Part shown: positions 24,320 through 31,330 of the stretch, one piece after another | How positions within the stretch are numbered: position 1 is the first letter of the stretch | Layout: the number at the start of each line of letters is the position of its first letter | NCBI GenBank assembly: GCA_004172935.1 | Contig: SDZD01000065.1 | Coordinates: forward strand, 1 to 33,624 | Reading direction: 5' to 3' | Source of the DNA: a bacterium | GTDB lineage: Bacteria > Armatimonadota > Abditibacteriia > Abditibacteriales > Abditibacteriaceae | DNA: 33,624 nucleotides | Translations under genes and position numbers: made by a program | The notes under the pieces: model-generated | What the model saw: the letters and a program-made list of their open reading frames with translations, nothing else | What the model was told of the DNA's origin: nothing | Database searches by the model: none

Positions 24320-24724
24320 ATGAGAAAAGATACAAAAACTACCGCTGCGGTTGCCGCCAATTGGCAGCTCATCACGCCTCGCTTCCCCACCGGAACACGA
24401 GATGGCTATTTTGCTCGGTTACGCGCAGAGCGTGACTTGTGGGGTGGGAATCCGATTCTTGTCGAAGATGAGAACGGGAAAATGACTTACACGCACTACC
24501 CACTGGGTTGGGAAGATTGGTGCAACTCGTTTGGGTGCTATCTTGAAAAGTGTGGATTGACCCCCAGCGATGATTTCAACAGAAGTCATGTGTTTCCAGA
24601 ACCGGATTTGCCGCTCGCTTATGTACATTGGATCGAGTACCTGTCGCATCCTGCACGTGCCCGGCATTGGAAGAAATGGAATGCGCTTTACATGGCACTT
24701 TCAGAGGGGGCTGAATCATTATGA
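24320..24724 (+). CDS. Unknown protein (134 aa)
   Basis: Trp-rich soluble protein: NWQLITPRFPTGTRDGYFAR, GWEDWCNSFGCYLEKCGLTP, YVHWIEYLSHPARARHWKKW. I recognise no family and no active-site motif. The spacing of Trp and the Arg-rich DGYFARLRAERDLW suggest a compact helical fold. It opens a run of three plus-strand genes; the next ATG overlaps its stop by 4 bp (ATGA), so the two are coupled. It is divergent from the XRE-type regulator and probably under its control. No clear Shine-Dalgarno. Confidence 0.6.
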   Translation: MRKDTKTTAAVAANWQLITPRFPTGTRDGYFARLRAERDLWGGNPILVEDENGKMTYTHYPLGWEDWCNSFGCYLEKCGLTPSDDFNRSHVFPEPDLPLAYVHWIEYLSHPARARHWKKWNALYMALSEGAESL

Positions 24725-25170
24725 ATCCCTTCCTCCTCGCTGGCCCAGAGCCGTATCCGGTTGAAGAGCTTTCAGGGGCGGCACGCGAGCGCCGCCTCCT
24801 AGATAAAACATGGAGCGCTGACGAGGAGTTGGAAGCCTTCCATGAATTTCTTCTTCAACATCAGGCTTCCCATCAGGCGTGGCAACTGCGCTTTGAGCTT
24901 AGTCAGATGCTGAAGGTTCAAGGGGCAGAACGGACGCCTAAATTCAATCGAATTTGTGGTCAGCTTTTCCTACTCGAAGAAGAGGCCAAACTAGTGGCGT
25001 ACCTTCAGCCGTGGGTATATGAGCTTATCGACGCCCCCGATTGGGCGCACCCAGCGACTCGTGAGGTGTGGCGACGTTTCCAGCTAACGCGCGACAGAGA
25101 TTGGCCCGGTCGCAAGCGATTCGCGGCAATGCATGGCGATCTGCGCGAAGGGGATAATGCTATTTTCTGA
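24721..25170 (+). CDS. Unknown helical protein (149 aa)
   Basis: Helical, charged protein: PVEELSGAARERRLLDKTWS, ELEAFHEFLLQHQASHQAWQ, RICGQLFLLEEEAKLVAYLQ, then WRRFQLTRDRDWPGRKRFAA. No family recognised and no signal peptide. It is coupled by a 4-bp overlap to the 134-residue protein before it, and its last 14 bases overlap the start proposed for the gene after it. The trio may work together, possibly in replication or establishment given the primase operon downstream, but nothing in the residues shows it. Confidence 0.6.
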   Translation: MNPFLLAGPEPYPVEELSGAARERRLLDKTWSADEELEAFHEFLLQHQASHQAWQLRFELSQMLKVQGAERTPKFNRICGQLFLLEEEAKLVAYLQPWVYELIDAPDWAHPATREVWRRFQLTRDRDWPGRKRFAAMHGDLREGDNAIF

Positions 25171-25598
25171 TTGCGAGATAAGCCTTCATTTTGCTGGCCC
25201 GAAGCGCCCTTCCTTGACCGCGCTTCGGGCCAGCGCTCAGGCCTTGCGTGAGGCCTTCACCACTTGGGCAGTCGGGCAGGGAGTTGAGGGCGAGGCGAGG
25301 CTTCGACTGGTACGTGTAGTGCGCTCTGCGTCCATTCTCGGCATCTGCCATGTCTGCTATTGCTTCCAACTCGAAGCTGAAGGAGATGTCTTGGCAAAGG
25401 CGCTTCCAACACTTCTGCAATCGTATTCTCTATCCCAAAATGGGTTATTTCCCTATTGGTCTACTTGCCTGCGTTGAGGATGAGGCTACTTCTGTCCAAA
25501 TCTTCGGTACTGCTTGGTATGGGATGCTTGCTACGGAGAGACGCTTCTCGTTTGAACTAGCTAAACGGCTGCGAGTACCACTAAACCACGGCCAATAG
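25157..25598 (+). pseudogene. Unknown gene, apparently frameshifted
   Basis: The first frame from ATG 25157 gives MLFSDCEISLHFAGPKRPSL ... RLVRVVRSASILGICHVCYC and runs to 25477. The second frame, one base ahead, gives KMGYFPIGLLACVEDEATSV and QIFGTAWYGMLATERRFSFE, ending at 25598. Each half looks like good protein on its own side of about 25430-25445 and poor on the other, so one gene is likely, broken near TATCCCAAAATGGG (a run of four A). A single extra base, or two missing, would explain it; a read error cannot be excluded. No family recognised. It follows the 149-residue gene with a 14-bp overlap. Confidence 0.45.
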
Positions 25599-25815
25599 CC
25601 CCAATAAAAATATTTTGAAAAAAGGTTTAGACGCCCCCATTCGCCCATCGTCTGTGGAAATAGAGCAAACAAAAGCGCTGTAATCCCTCCCATTCCACAG
25701 TTTGGGACTACGGCGTCCTTCTTTCACCGCCGCGCTGGAGCTGACGAGATCCCGCGAAGTGGTTTGCTTTCAGATAAGTAGCGGGGATTTAGGTTCCCGT
25801 TGCTACACCTCAATT
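25599..25815. other. Non-coding DNA before the terminator
   Basis: No gene seen. It holds a hairpin with arms GTAGC (25778-25782) and GCTAC (25802-25806) enclosing GGGGA and TCCC stems, so the transcript into the next terminator is probably structured. Confidence 0.4.
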
Positions 25816-25860
25816 GGGCCATGCACGGGGACTCGTCACCCCTGCATGGTCCTTCTTTTT
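25816..25860 (+). terminator. Intrinsic terminator
   Basis: Stem GGGCCATGCACGGGG (25816-25830) with CCCCTGCATGGTCC (25839-25852), one mismatch and one bulge, followed by TTCTTTTTA. It ends transcription from the three-gene run and isolates the candidate RNA gene that follows. Confidence 0.75.
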
Positions 25861-25888
25861 ATCATGACGAGAACACGCCCATGGCCAT

Positions 25889-25918
25889 TTGCAGGAAGCC
25901 TTATCAATCCGGTATGCT
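25889..25918 (+). promoter_or_regulatory. Possible promoter of the candidate RNA
   Basis: TTGCAG (25889-25894) and TATGCT (25913-25918) with an 18-bp spacer, just after a terminator and about 50 bp before the structured RNA. Consensus match is moderate (4 of 6 in each box). Confidence 0.35.
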
Positions 25919-25967
25919 GTTTAGCGTTCAGCGCAATAGCTGCGCTGTCGCAGGTTCTTGAATTTTC

Positions 25968-26078
25968 AAAGCCCGCACTTACATCCGAAATAGTTTTTGG
26001 CACACGCCGCCCGCTCGTTAGAGCTGCGCGGTCGTGCAGCACAAATTCTGAGTAGGAACGGTAAGTGCGGGCTTTTTT
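25968..26078 (+). ncRNA. Candidate structured RNA with its own terminator run
   Basis: A perfect 15-bp outer stem, AAAGCCCGCACTTAC (25968-25982) and GTAAGTGCGGGCTTT (26061-26075), encloses 78 nt and ends in TTTTTT (26073-26078). Inside is a second, irregular hairpin: GCAC (26000-26003) with GTGC (26034-26037), CCGC (26007-26010) with GCGG (26028-26031) and GCTC-gtta-GAGC (26013-26024). Another hairpin, CAGCGCA-atagc-TGCGCTG (25929-25947), lies just upstream. I do not recognise tRNA, tmRNA, RNase P, 6S or SRP RNA features. It lies between a terminator and the primase leader. The RNA may start near 25925; its role is unknown. Confidence 0.5.
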
Positions 26079-26172
26079 GTTTGTCGGCGCGGGTGCGAGA
26101 GTTAGCTCTAGGCAGCACCAGTAATTGCACGCGCGACAAATACCGTCGCCCCTGAAACAGCATCTTTTGGCT

Positions 26173-26277
26173 AGTCCAAAAACCAAAAAAACCTGCCGTT
26201 GTGAGCGACAGGTTTGGACTCAAAGCGAAAGCTTTGATGGTTACGGGCATAGCCATCAGGAAGGCCTAATCTTCCAA
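26173..26277 (+). promoter_or_regulatory. Multi-hairpin leader of the primase operon
   Basis: Four hairpins in 105 bases before ATG 26278. First, AGTCCAAA (26173-26180) can pair with TTTGGACT (26213-26220), while AAACCTG (26189-26195) pairs with CAGGTTT (26209-26215); the two compete for TTT. Second, CAAAGC-gaaa-GCTTTG (26221-26236), a GNRA-capped stem. Third, GATGG (26236-26240) with CCATC (26253-26257). Fourth, GGAAG (26259-26263) with CTTCC (26271-26275), which would hide the AGGAAGG ribosome site. This has the look of a translational control leader; I match it to no known riboswitch. Confidence 0.5.
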
Positions 26278-27387
26278 ATGGCATCTAATACTTTACCTCA
26301 AAAAGGGCACGCTGTCGCCCCTATTATTTTTTCATCACCCACTCATGGTGAACAACTCAATCAATCTGGCCCGCTCACAGAAGAGATGGTGCGCGCCCAC
26401 TGTCAATGCGCGAACCCTAGATGTGAGTGCCATAGAACAAAAGGCAAAGTTCATTGCCCAGCACATGATGACGCTAGTCCTTCGTTGTCAGTATCGACTC
26501 GCAGCGGCAAGGCACTTTTTAAATGCTGGTCAGGGTGTGAGCAAAGTAAAGTTTTCAATGCATTGCTCAGCCCCATCGTCCGCGTAGCACTATCAGGCGC
26601 GGCGGCCGCCAAATCGTCGCGTCAATCCAAAAATCCCTCCTTTGATTGGAAAAATGCGCAGAAATTTGACTATTGCGATGAAATGGGCAATTTGCTCTTT
26701 CAGGTAGGAAGAATTGGCGACGGGGAGGAGAAAACGATTCGGCAGCGAAGGCCAGACGGAAAGAGGGGATGGCGTTATGACCTTACTGATGTACGCCGTG
26801 TTTTATGGTTACTTCCTGAAGTGAAGCAAGCGAATGTCGTCATCATTTGCGAGGGCGAAAAGGCGGTGTCGTCACTAAATCGTGCCCTGGAATCAGCGGG
26901 ACATTACGGGAAGATTATTGCAACCACCATGTCTGGTGGAACAGGGATGGGGTGGAGGGAGGAGTACAACGCCTCATTGTCAGGTAAATCTGTTTGTGTG
27001 TTGCCCGACAACGACGAGACAGGACATAAGCACGCTCAGATAGTTTGTGCCTCTATTTGCGCATCTAGGGTAGCCGCTTCAATTAAGCAAATTAATTTGC
27101 CTGGCCTTCCATCGAAGGGCGACTTTGCCGAGTGGGGTGGTACTGTTGATGAACTACTCAACCTCATCGCAGTTGGTCTTGAATGGGAAGCAGAAAATTT
27201 GCCTTCGCTTGAGACCGACTTTGTTCCTAATTTGATTTCATGGCCTCAACCTCAGTCGCTCAAAAATCCATTATTACCAGTCCCGCCCCTCGATACCGCG
27301 ATGGTGCCTGAGCCGTTCCGTGACTGGATATGGGACTGCGCCGAACGCATCTCTTGCCCCCCGATTTTATTGTCATTCCCGCCTTGA
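26278..27387 (+). CDS. CHC2/Toprim primase, N-terminal part of a frameshifted gene
   Basis: The first 70 residues include a CHC2-type zinc finger (HCQCANPRCECHRTKGKVHC then PAHDDASPSLSV ... FKCWSGC), which binds template DNA in DnaG-like primases. The Toprim domain follows: VVIICEGEKAVSSLNRA supplies the catalytic Glu and Gly, and VCVLPDNDETGHKHA the DxD metal site. Such enzymes make RNA primers for plasmid or phage replication. The last residues before the frame is lost are FRDWIWDCAERISCPP, where DUF3987 proteins continue with DFxxxxALxxLAxxVG; that continuation is present in the -1 frame. The true product is probably one primase-DUF3987 protein of about 840 residues. Start ATG 26278 sits under a structured leader. 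Confidence 0.82.
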   Translation: MASNTLPQKGHAVAPIIFSSPTHGEQLNQSGPLTEEMVRAHCQCANPRCECHRTKGKVHCPAHDDASPSLSVSTRSGKALFKCWSGCEQSKVFNALLSPIVRVALSGAAAAKSSRQSKNPSFDWKNAQKFDYCDEMGNLLFQVGRIGDGEEKTIRQRRPDGKRGWRYDLTDVRRVLWLLPEVKQANVVIICEGEKAVSSLNRALESAGHYGKIIATTMSGGTGMGWREEYNASLSGKSVCVLPDNDETGHKHAQIVCASICASRVAASIKQINLPGLPSKGDFAEWGGTVDELLNLIAVGLEWEAENLPSLETDFVPNLISWPQPQSLKNPLLPVPPLDTAMVPEPFRDWIWDCAERISCPPILLSFPP

Positions 27388-28808
27388 TCTCTCTGGCGTC
27401 TCTGGTCGGTAAAACCGTGTTCATTCGTCCAAAACGATATGATGACTGGCCTGTCATCCCCAACTTATGGGGGGCAACTGTTGGCACACCGAGCCGCAAA
27501 AAGTCGCCTGCTGCCAGCGAAGCTCTCAAACCGCTGGTGCATTTGCAAGCCACGGCCATAGAAGAACACAAAGAGACACTTAAAGCGTGGAAGGCGGAGG
27601 CGATGCTGCGAGAATTCGAAAAAGGGGCTGCCAAAGATAGCTTAAAAGCGCTCGTGAAAAAGGGACAGGTCAGTCGAGAAAAACTTATGGAATTGTCGCT
27701 TCAAGCATCAGATGACGCGGAGGCGGAAGAGGAACCCGCTTACCGGACGTACTATGTACAAGATGGGACAATCGAAGCCAATGGAGTCGAACTCGCGAAA
27801 AATCCGCGTGGTTTCTTGCTCAGTCGCGATGAGTTGATGGGTTTTCTACAGGGACTCAATAAACAGGGGCGCGAACAAGACCGCGCTTTTTATATCGAGG
27901 CCTTCAATGGCAACGGACAATTTACCTATAAGCGCATTGGACGTGGCACTCTTCACATACCCAACGTATGCCTGTCCCTTTTTGGCACGATTCAACCCGG
28001 TCCTCTAACCCAACTCATTCGCTCTGCCGAAGGAGCTGGTCAGGACGGATTCATTGCTCGTTTTCAACTACTGGTTTATCCCGATTGTGCTCCTTATCGG
28101 CATGTAGACAGATACCCTAACAAGGACGCGAAAGCACGTGCTTATGATGTATTTCGTGCTTTGGATAAGTTGAGTCCCGAAATGGTTGGTGCCACAATCG
28201 AGGAGGATGGTGGCGCATTTTTACGATTCTCTCCAGATGCGCAGGCCATATTCAACGAATGGTTACAAGATTTGGAGGAGCGCCTGCCACACATGGGATC
28301 ACTGCTCGAACAGCATACCGCCAAGTACCGCAGCCTGATGCCTTCGCTCGCCCTCATCTTCTACTTGATTGGTGTTGTAGACGGAACCAAAGAGCCGGGA
28401 GCTGTAGATGAAGAGGCGTGCGCAATGGCAGTGGCATGGTGCGAATACCTTGAAGGCCATGCTCGTCGAATTTATGGTGCCGCGATGGACCCGGCCACCG
28501 AAAGTGCCGAGACCTTGGGGGCACGTTTGATTGACAGGCTCCCCGCCCCCTTCACTGCACGCGATGTGCAAAGGCGTGGCTGGACAGGATTGACCGAGCG
28601 CGAAGAGGTCGAGCGCGCCTTACTGCGACTTGAAGAGCGGGGATGGATACGCAGCGAGGATGTTGTCGTCAATCCCGAAAAAGGAGGGAGGCCCTCGCGA
28701 CAATATTGGACAAATCCAGCCATTGAAGGCCAAAAGCAGGGTTTTGTCAGTTTTGTCGGTTCCTCAAACCCTACTTCTGAGAATTTTGAAGGGGGCGATA
28801 ACTCATGA
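27330..28808 (+). CDS. DUF3987-like region, C-terminal part of the primase gene
   Basis: In the frame one base behind, sequence equivalent to PPDFIVIPALISLASLVGKT, then FIRPKRYDDWPVIPNLWGAT and VGTPSRKKSPAASEALKPL, is the classic DUF3987 start; the G-x-P-x-x-x-K-S/T region takes the place of a Walker A. The helical core and a domain ending near YRTYYVQDGTIEANGVELAK and FLLSRDELMGFLQGLNKQGR follow. The C-terminal 90 residues look like a winged helix (RDVQRRGWTGLTEREEVERA). DUF3987 proteins are found on plasmids and phages with primase domains and are thought to be helicase-like. The in-frame ATG at 27330 is probably not the true start. The tail GFVSFVGSSNPT lies in one arm of a 26-bp inverted repeat. 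Its stop overlaps the next start by 4 bp. Confidence 0.8.
   Translation: MGLRRTHLLPPDFIVIPALISLASLVGKTVFIRPKRYDDWPVIPNLWGATVGTPSRKKSPAASEALKPLVHLQATAIEEHKETLKAWKAEAMLREFEKGAAKDSLKALVKKGQVSREKLMELSLQASDDAEAEEEPAYRTYYVQDGTIEANGVELAKNPRGFLLSRDELMGFLQGLNKQGREQDRAFYIEAFNGNGQFTYKRIGRGTLHIPNVCLSLFGTIQPGPLTQLIRSAEGAGQDGFIARFQLLVYPDCAPYRHVDRYPNKDAKARAYDVFRALDKLSPEMVGATIEEDGGAFLRFSPDAQAIFNEWLQDLEERLPHMGSLLEQHTAKYRSLMPSLALIFYLIGVVDGTKEPGAVDEEACAMAVAWCEYLEGHARRIYGAAMDPATESAETLGARLIDRLPAPFTARDVQRRGWTGLTEREEVERALLRLEERGWIRSEDVVVNPEKGGRPSRQYWTNPAIEGQKQGFVSFVGSSNPTSENFEGGDNS
27357..27363 (+). other. Frameshift site in a C-run
   Basis: Six C (27357-27362) then G. In the upstream frame the codons are TGC-CCC-CCG, giving the slippery heptamer C_CCC_CCG. 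A -1 slip yields C-P-P-D-F-I, matching the DUF3987 family. The same result follows if a seventh C was lost by mutation or read error. I see no strong hairpin just downstream. Confidence 0.7.
28738..28763. repeat. Left arm of a perfect 26-bp inverted repeat
   Basis: Starts AGGGTTTTGTCAG and ends GTTTTGTCGGTTCC, containing a tandem 9-mer (GTTTTGTCA, GTTTTGTCG). It is the exact reverse complement of 28936-28961, 172 bp away. It lies in the last codons of the DUF3987 gene and encodes GFVSFVGS. Confidence 0.9.
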
Positions 28809-29383
28809 AATCTCTCGCTCGCCTTAGGGAAATACAGAATAAAAATTCAAATATAGTGAATACAGTGAAATCCACTAACTTCGAAAGTAGAAAAGAAACC
28901 CCAACCCACGGTTTTTCTACAAGAGTAGGCATTGGGGAACCGACAAAACTGACAAAACCCTTTGGCAACTCTCAAAGAGACTCTAAATCACCTCAAAATG
29001 AGGAGGCTCAATATCCCGAAGTCGATGAACTCGCCCGTGTCCGCCAGACACGCCGCTTCGACTTCGAAGGTGGGCAACGGGTGTTCTCACCTACAGGACG
29101 CTTCGCCGCACTCAACTCGGAGATGATTCGACTCTGGCGTGCCGCCGAGGCAGCGTGTGGCTGCGCCCTGACTGTGTGGGGCCTTCCTCCAGAAAACCTA
29201 ACACCCCTACCAAAAGAAGTACCTAGACACACTTTTGGAGCTGTATGGCTTCGTACAGAACGCCGTTTTCCTGGTTGGGACAGCATGAGCACCAACGAAA
29301 AAAGGGAGTTAGTTGCTTGTTTAGCCTTACTCGATGAAGGCATCGACCCCTGTGAAATCTTTCCACCTACCTCATCCTCATGA
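28805..29383 (+). CDS. Unknown protein of the primase operon (192 aa)
   Basis: The first 70 residues are polar and probably disordered (KIQ... NKNSNIVNTVKSTNFESRKE), with EPTKLTKP encoded by the inverted-repeat arm. The rest is folded: RRFDFEGGQRVFSPTGRFAA, MIRLWRAAEAACGCALTVWG and WDSMSTNEKRELVACLALLD. No catalytic motif or family recognised. It starts in an ATGA overlap with the DUF3987 gene and ends in another with the nuclease-like gene, so all are one transcript and translationally coupled. It could be a replication accessory or an adaptor for the nuclease; I cannot choose. Confidence 0.65.
   Translation: MKSLARLREIQNKNSNIVNTVKSTNFESRKETPTHGFSTRVGIGEPTKLTKPFGNSQRDSKSPQNEEAQYPEVDELARVRQTRRFDFEGGQRVFSPTGRFAALNSEMIRLWRAAEAACGCALTVWGLPPENLTPLPKEVPRHTFGAVWLRTERRFPGWDSMSTNEKRELVACLALLDEGIDPCEIFPPTSSS
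28936..28961. repeat. Right arm of the 26-bp inverted repeat
   Basis: Starts GGAACCGACAAAACTG and ends GACAAAACCCT; exact inverse of 28738-28763. It lies in the N-terminal codons of the next gene and encodes EPTKLTKP. Inside the loop are a further 6-bp pair, CCTACT (28770-28775) and AGTAGG (28924-28929), set 6 nt in from each arm, and a hairpin GTAGAAAA (28887-28894) with TTTTCTAC (28913-28920). Confidence 0.9.
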
Positions 29384-30003
29384 CACCATCATCTTTACTT
29401 CAGATACCCCCAGGCGTTCGTTTTGTGGTCCGCAAATCAACCCTTTGGGCACACGTCAGAGAAGAAACCCGTGACCTCATTGCGGCCAAATTTTTCGACG
29501 CTTTGCCTTCCGTTTTCGAGGACAATCGCGAAATCGTCAAAGCCGCGAACGAAGCTTGGCGCACCGAAATGCGTGCTAGGAATGGCAGATGGGCAAAGGG
29601 CGGTGTCGATAGTGCGACTCCTTTCCGTCTCGTGTTACCTCGCATTGGCTTCGAAGGTGAGCGCGGGCAGTCTCTATGGCGCAGCAGCACCGGGGTCGTC
29701 GTTGAGTACCGCGACGGCTTTCCCCTCTTCGAGTGCGCCCAGATCGAAGGGGTAAACGCCCACGTTACCATCGAACTGGCTCATTCGAGAAATCGCGACT
29801 TTGCCCTTGCCGACCATGCCCTCGCGCAGCGCCTCAACTGGCTCAACTCTCATGGAAAGCCAGATGCTGCCCGCGTGCGTAGGGCGCGCAAATCTCGCCG
29901 TCTAACCTGGCATCATGTAGAAAACTGCGGCGAGATGATGCTCGTCGACACTGCCACTCATTCAACAGCTAGTCACAGTGGCGGATTCAGTTTGTGCCAT
30001 TAA
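29380..30003 (+). CDS. Probable HNH/EndoVII-type nuclease, WHH motif (toxin-like)
   Basis: 207 residues. The C-terminus reads RRLTWHHVENCGEMMLVDTA then THSTASHSGGFSLCH, the pattern of the WHH branch of the HNH/EndoVII nuclease superfamily (W-H-H, a short loop, M-x-LV, then H-x-x-x-x-HxGG), where the paired His and later His bind metal and cut DNA or RNA. This family is best known as the C-terminal toxin domain of polymorphic toxins. Here there is no signal peptide, secretion domain or pre-toxin region; the N-terminal 160 residues are unassigned (WRTEMRARNGRWAKGGVDSA). The next gene is a SUKH-type immunity protein, the usual partner, which supports the call. Coupled by ATGA to the preceding gene. 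Confidence 0.7.
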   Translation: MTPSSLLQIPPGVRFVVRKSTLWAHVREETRDLIAAKFFDALPSVFEDNREIVKAANEAWRTEMRARNGRWAKGGVDSATPFRLVLPRIGFEGERGQSLWRSSTGVVVEYRDGFPLFECAQIEGVNAHVTIELAHSRNRDFALADHALAQRLNWLNSHGKPDAARVRRARKSRRLTWHHVENCGEMMLVDTATHSTASHSGGFSLCH

Positions 30004-30022
30004 AATTCCAGCTTTCCCAACC

Positions 30023-30490
30023 ATGAATATCGCATCCAAAATCTCCGAACTAAACGGTTATGCCGTTGCCGAGCGCACCCGCCTCAACGACGAGCAATTT
30101 GCCGGCGCTCGCGCCGAGTTGGAAGAGTTATTGCAATCAGCTCTTCCGCCCCAATATCTCGTGTTTGTGCGCGATTACGGTTTGTACGCTGTTGAGGCGA
30201 CTGTCAAAGGCCAGGATATGCCTGTCGCGGTGTTCCTTGGCCTCAACCCGAACTACCCCGACGACCCTTTCAATTTGGTGAGGGCTTACCAGACGTACAA
30301 GGATATTATTCCCAACACTACCTTGCCCGTAGCCTATGATGATTACGGCAACGTCTTCATCATCCACTTAAAGACGAGCGCGGTTTTCTTCTTCGACCAC
30401 GAGACACAAACTGTTGAGGCCATCGCAGACGACTTTGACAGCTTCCTCGACTTGCTTGAACTTTTGTCGGACGACGACCTCGCAGAGTAA
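30023..30490 (+). CDS. SUKH (SMI1/KNR4-like) immunity-type protein
   Basis: 155 residues from ATG 30023, 19 bp after the nuclease stop; an ATG at 29978 inside the nuclease gene is less likely. The sequence has the SUKH layout: an N-terminal helix pair (ARAELEELLQSALPPQYLVF), the P-x-x-Y-x-x-F core followed by a strand with hydrophobic pairs (YAVEATVKGQDMPVAVFLGL), then PNTTLPVAYDDYGNVFIIHL (the conserved DxxGN and following strand) and an acidic end (DDFDSFLDLLELLSDDDLAE). SUKH proteins neutralise toxins, very often nucleases, by binding them. Position directly after the WHH nuclease makes it the cognate immunity protein. Confidence 0.82.
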   Translation: MNIASKISELNGYAVAERTRLNDEQFAGARAELEELLQSALPPQYLVFVRDYGLYAVEATVKGQDMPVAVFLGLNPNYPDDPFNLVRAYQTYKDIIPNTTLPVAYDDYGNVFIIHLKTSAVFFFDHETQTVEAIADDFDSFLDLLELLSDDDLAE

Positions 30491-30522
30491 CCTGGTGCGC
30501 TGCTGGCCGAAAGCAGGGACTC

Positions 30523-30957
30523 CTATGCACGTCCAGTGTCGTGAATCTCTGCCATCAACTGACGATTGACCTCTTCGACGAACGTATAAAGAATGCCATG
30601 AGTCACAATTGAGTCCCCACGCCCCAGCTTTTTCGCATTAATGGGAAAGGCGGTTTCAATCGTGTCGTGCAGACCGATGACTACCCACCACGACGAACCA
30701 GCCAATTCTACCCGCCACGCTGTACTAACGAATTTACCTTTATCAGTGCGAACCTCGACTGTCACCAGTTGCCACTGCGCGGGATCGAACTTTTTTAGTT
30801 CGTCGATAGGGGCGTCTCGATTAATAGCCTGTTGGCGAAAATGCGTGGTGTGAATCTTGAGTTCGCGCTTTTCGCGCAGTATGAAGCGCACACGCTCAAA
30901 TAAAGAGTTGGGGCCAAAAGAGACGTTGAAGCGAGCTGTTTGGAAGCGTGTGGGCAC
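30523..30957 (-). CDS. Unknown protein, RelE/BECR-like pattern
   Basis: 144 residues. HFRQQAINRDAPIDELKKFD, then TVEVRTDKGKFVSTAWRVEL and WWVVIGLHDTIETAF follow the order seen in RelE/BECR-type RNases and DUF4258 proteins: a helix with H-x-x-R, strands with a basic residue, and a closing hydrophobic strand. This is a weak pattern match without confirmed catalytic residues. It faces the nuclease-immunity operon tail to tail, 33 bp apart, with no partner gene beside it, so a toxin-antitoxin role is unproven. Confidence 0.45.
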   Translation of the reverse strand: MPTRFQTARFNVSFGPNSLFERVRFILREKRELKIHTTHFRQQAINRDAPIDELKKFDPAQWQLVTVEVRTDKGKFVSTAWRVELAGSSWWVVIGLHDTIETAFPINAKKLGRGDSIVTHGILYTFVEEVNRQLMAEIHDTGRA

Positions 30958-31289
30958 AGCGTTGAGTTATAGTCCTGAGAGCGGGAACCGCCAGAAATTA
31001 AATAGAATATCCGAACGGCTTCGCTCGTTAAAGCAGGCCTAACCGCAGCCGTCCAGAAAGCGACCAGACGGTTTGAGGGGGCATGTATTAGCCACGCCTA
31101 TGGTGGTATTCGTGAGAACCGCTTTCTGTGGACGAGTCATGCTGGGTTTTATCCCAAGGCACGGTCTAGGTCAACCAAAAATAAATATGGGACGGTCCCG
31201 GCGGGCTGGATGGGTAAGAGGGTGTATCTTCGACATGGTCACTTGAAATCCAAGTGCGCCATTACGCCCAGAACTCTACACCTCAAACG
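30958..31289. other. Intergenic region, about 330 bp
   Basis: Contains the probable promoter for the minus gene ending at 30523. Plus-strand frames are open in parts (for example GIRENRFLWTSHAGFYPKAR near 31100-31160, without start or ribosome site), so a degraded gene is possible. I see no RNA I can name. Confidence 0.35.
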
Positions 31290-31323
31290 AAAAGCCCCCA
31301 GCGAATAACTCGCGGGGGCTTTT
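31290..31323. terminator. Bidirectional terminator
   Basis: AAAAGCCCCC (31290-31299) and GGGGGCTTTT (31314-31323), extended inward by GCGA and TCGC. It ends the minus-strand gene that stops at 31331 and any plus-strand transcript from the left. Confidence 0.88.
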
Positions 31324-31330
31324 CTGGGAA

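Noticed and set aside
25741..25770. Hammerhead-ribozyme-like CTGACGA ... GAAG
   Set aside because: The segment between the core motifs cannot form helix II and the second core should be GAAAC; no fit.
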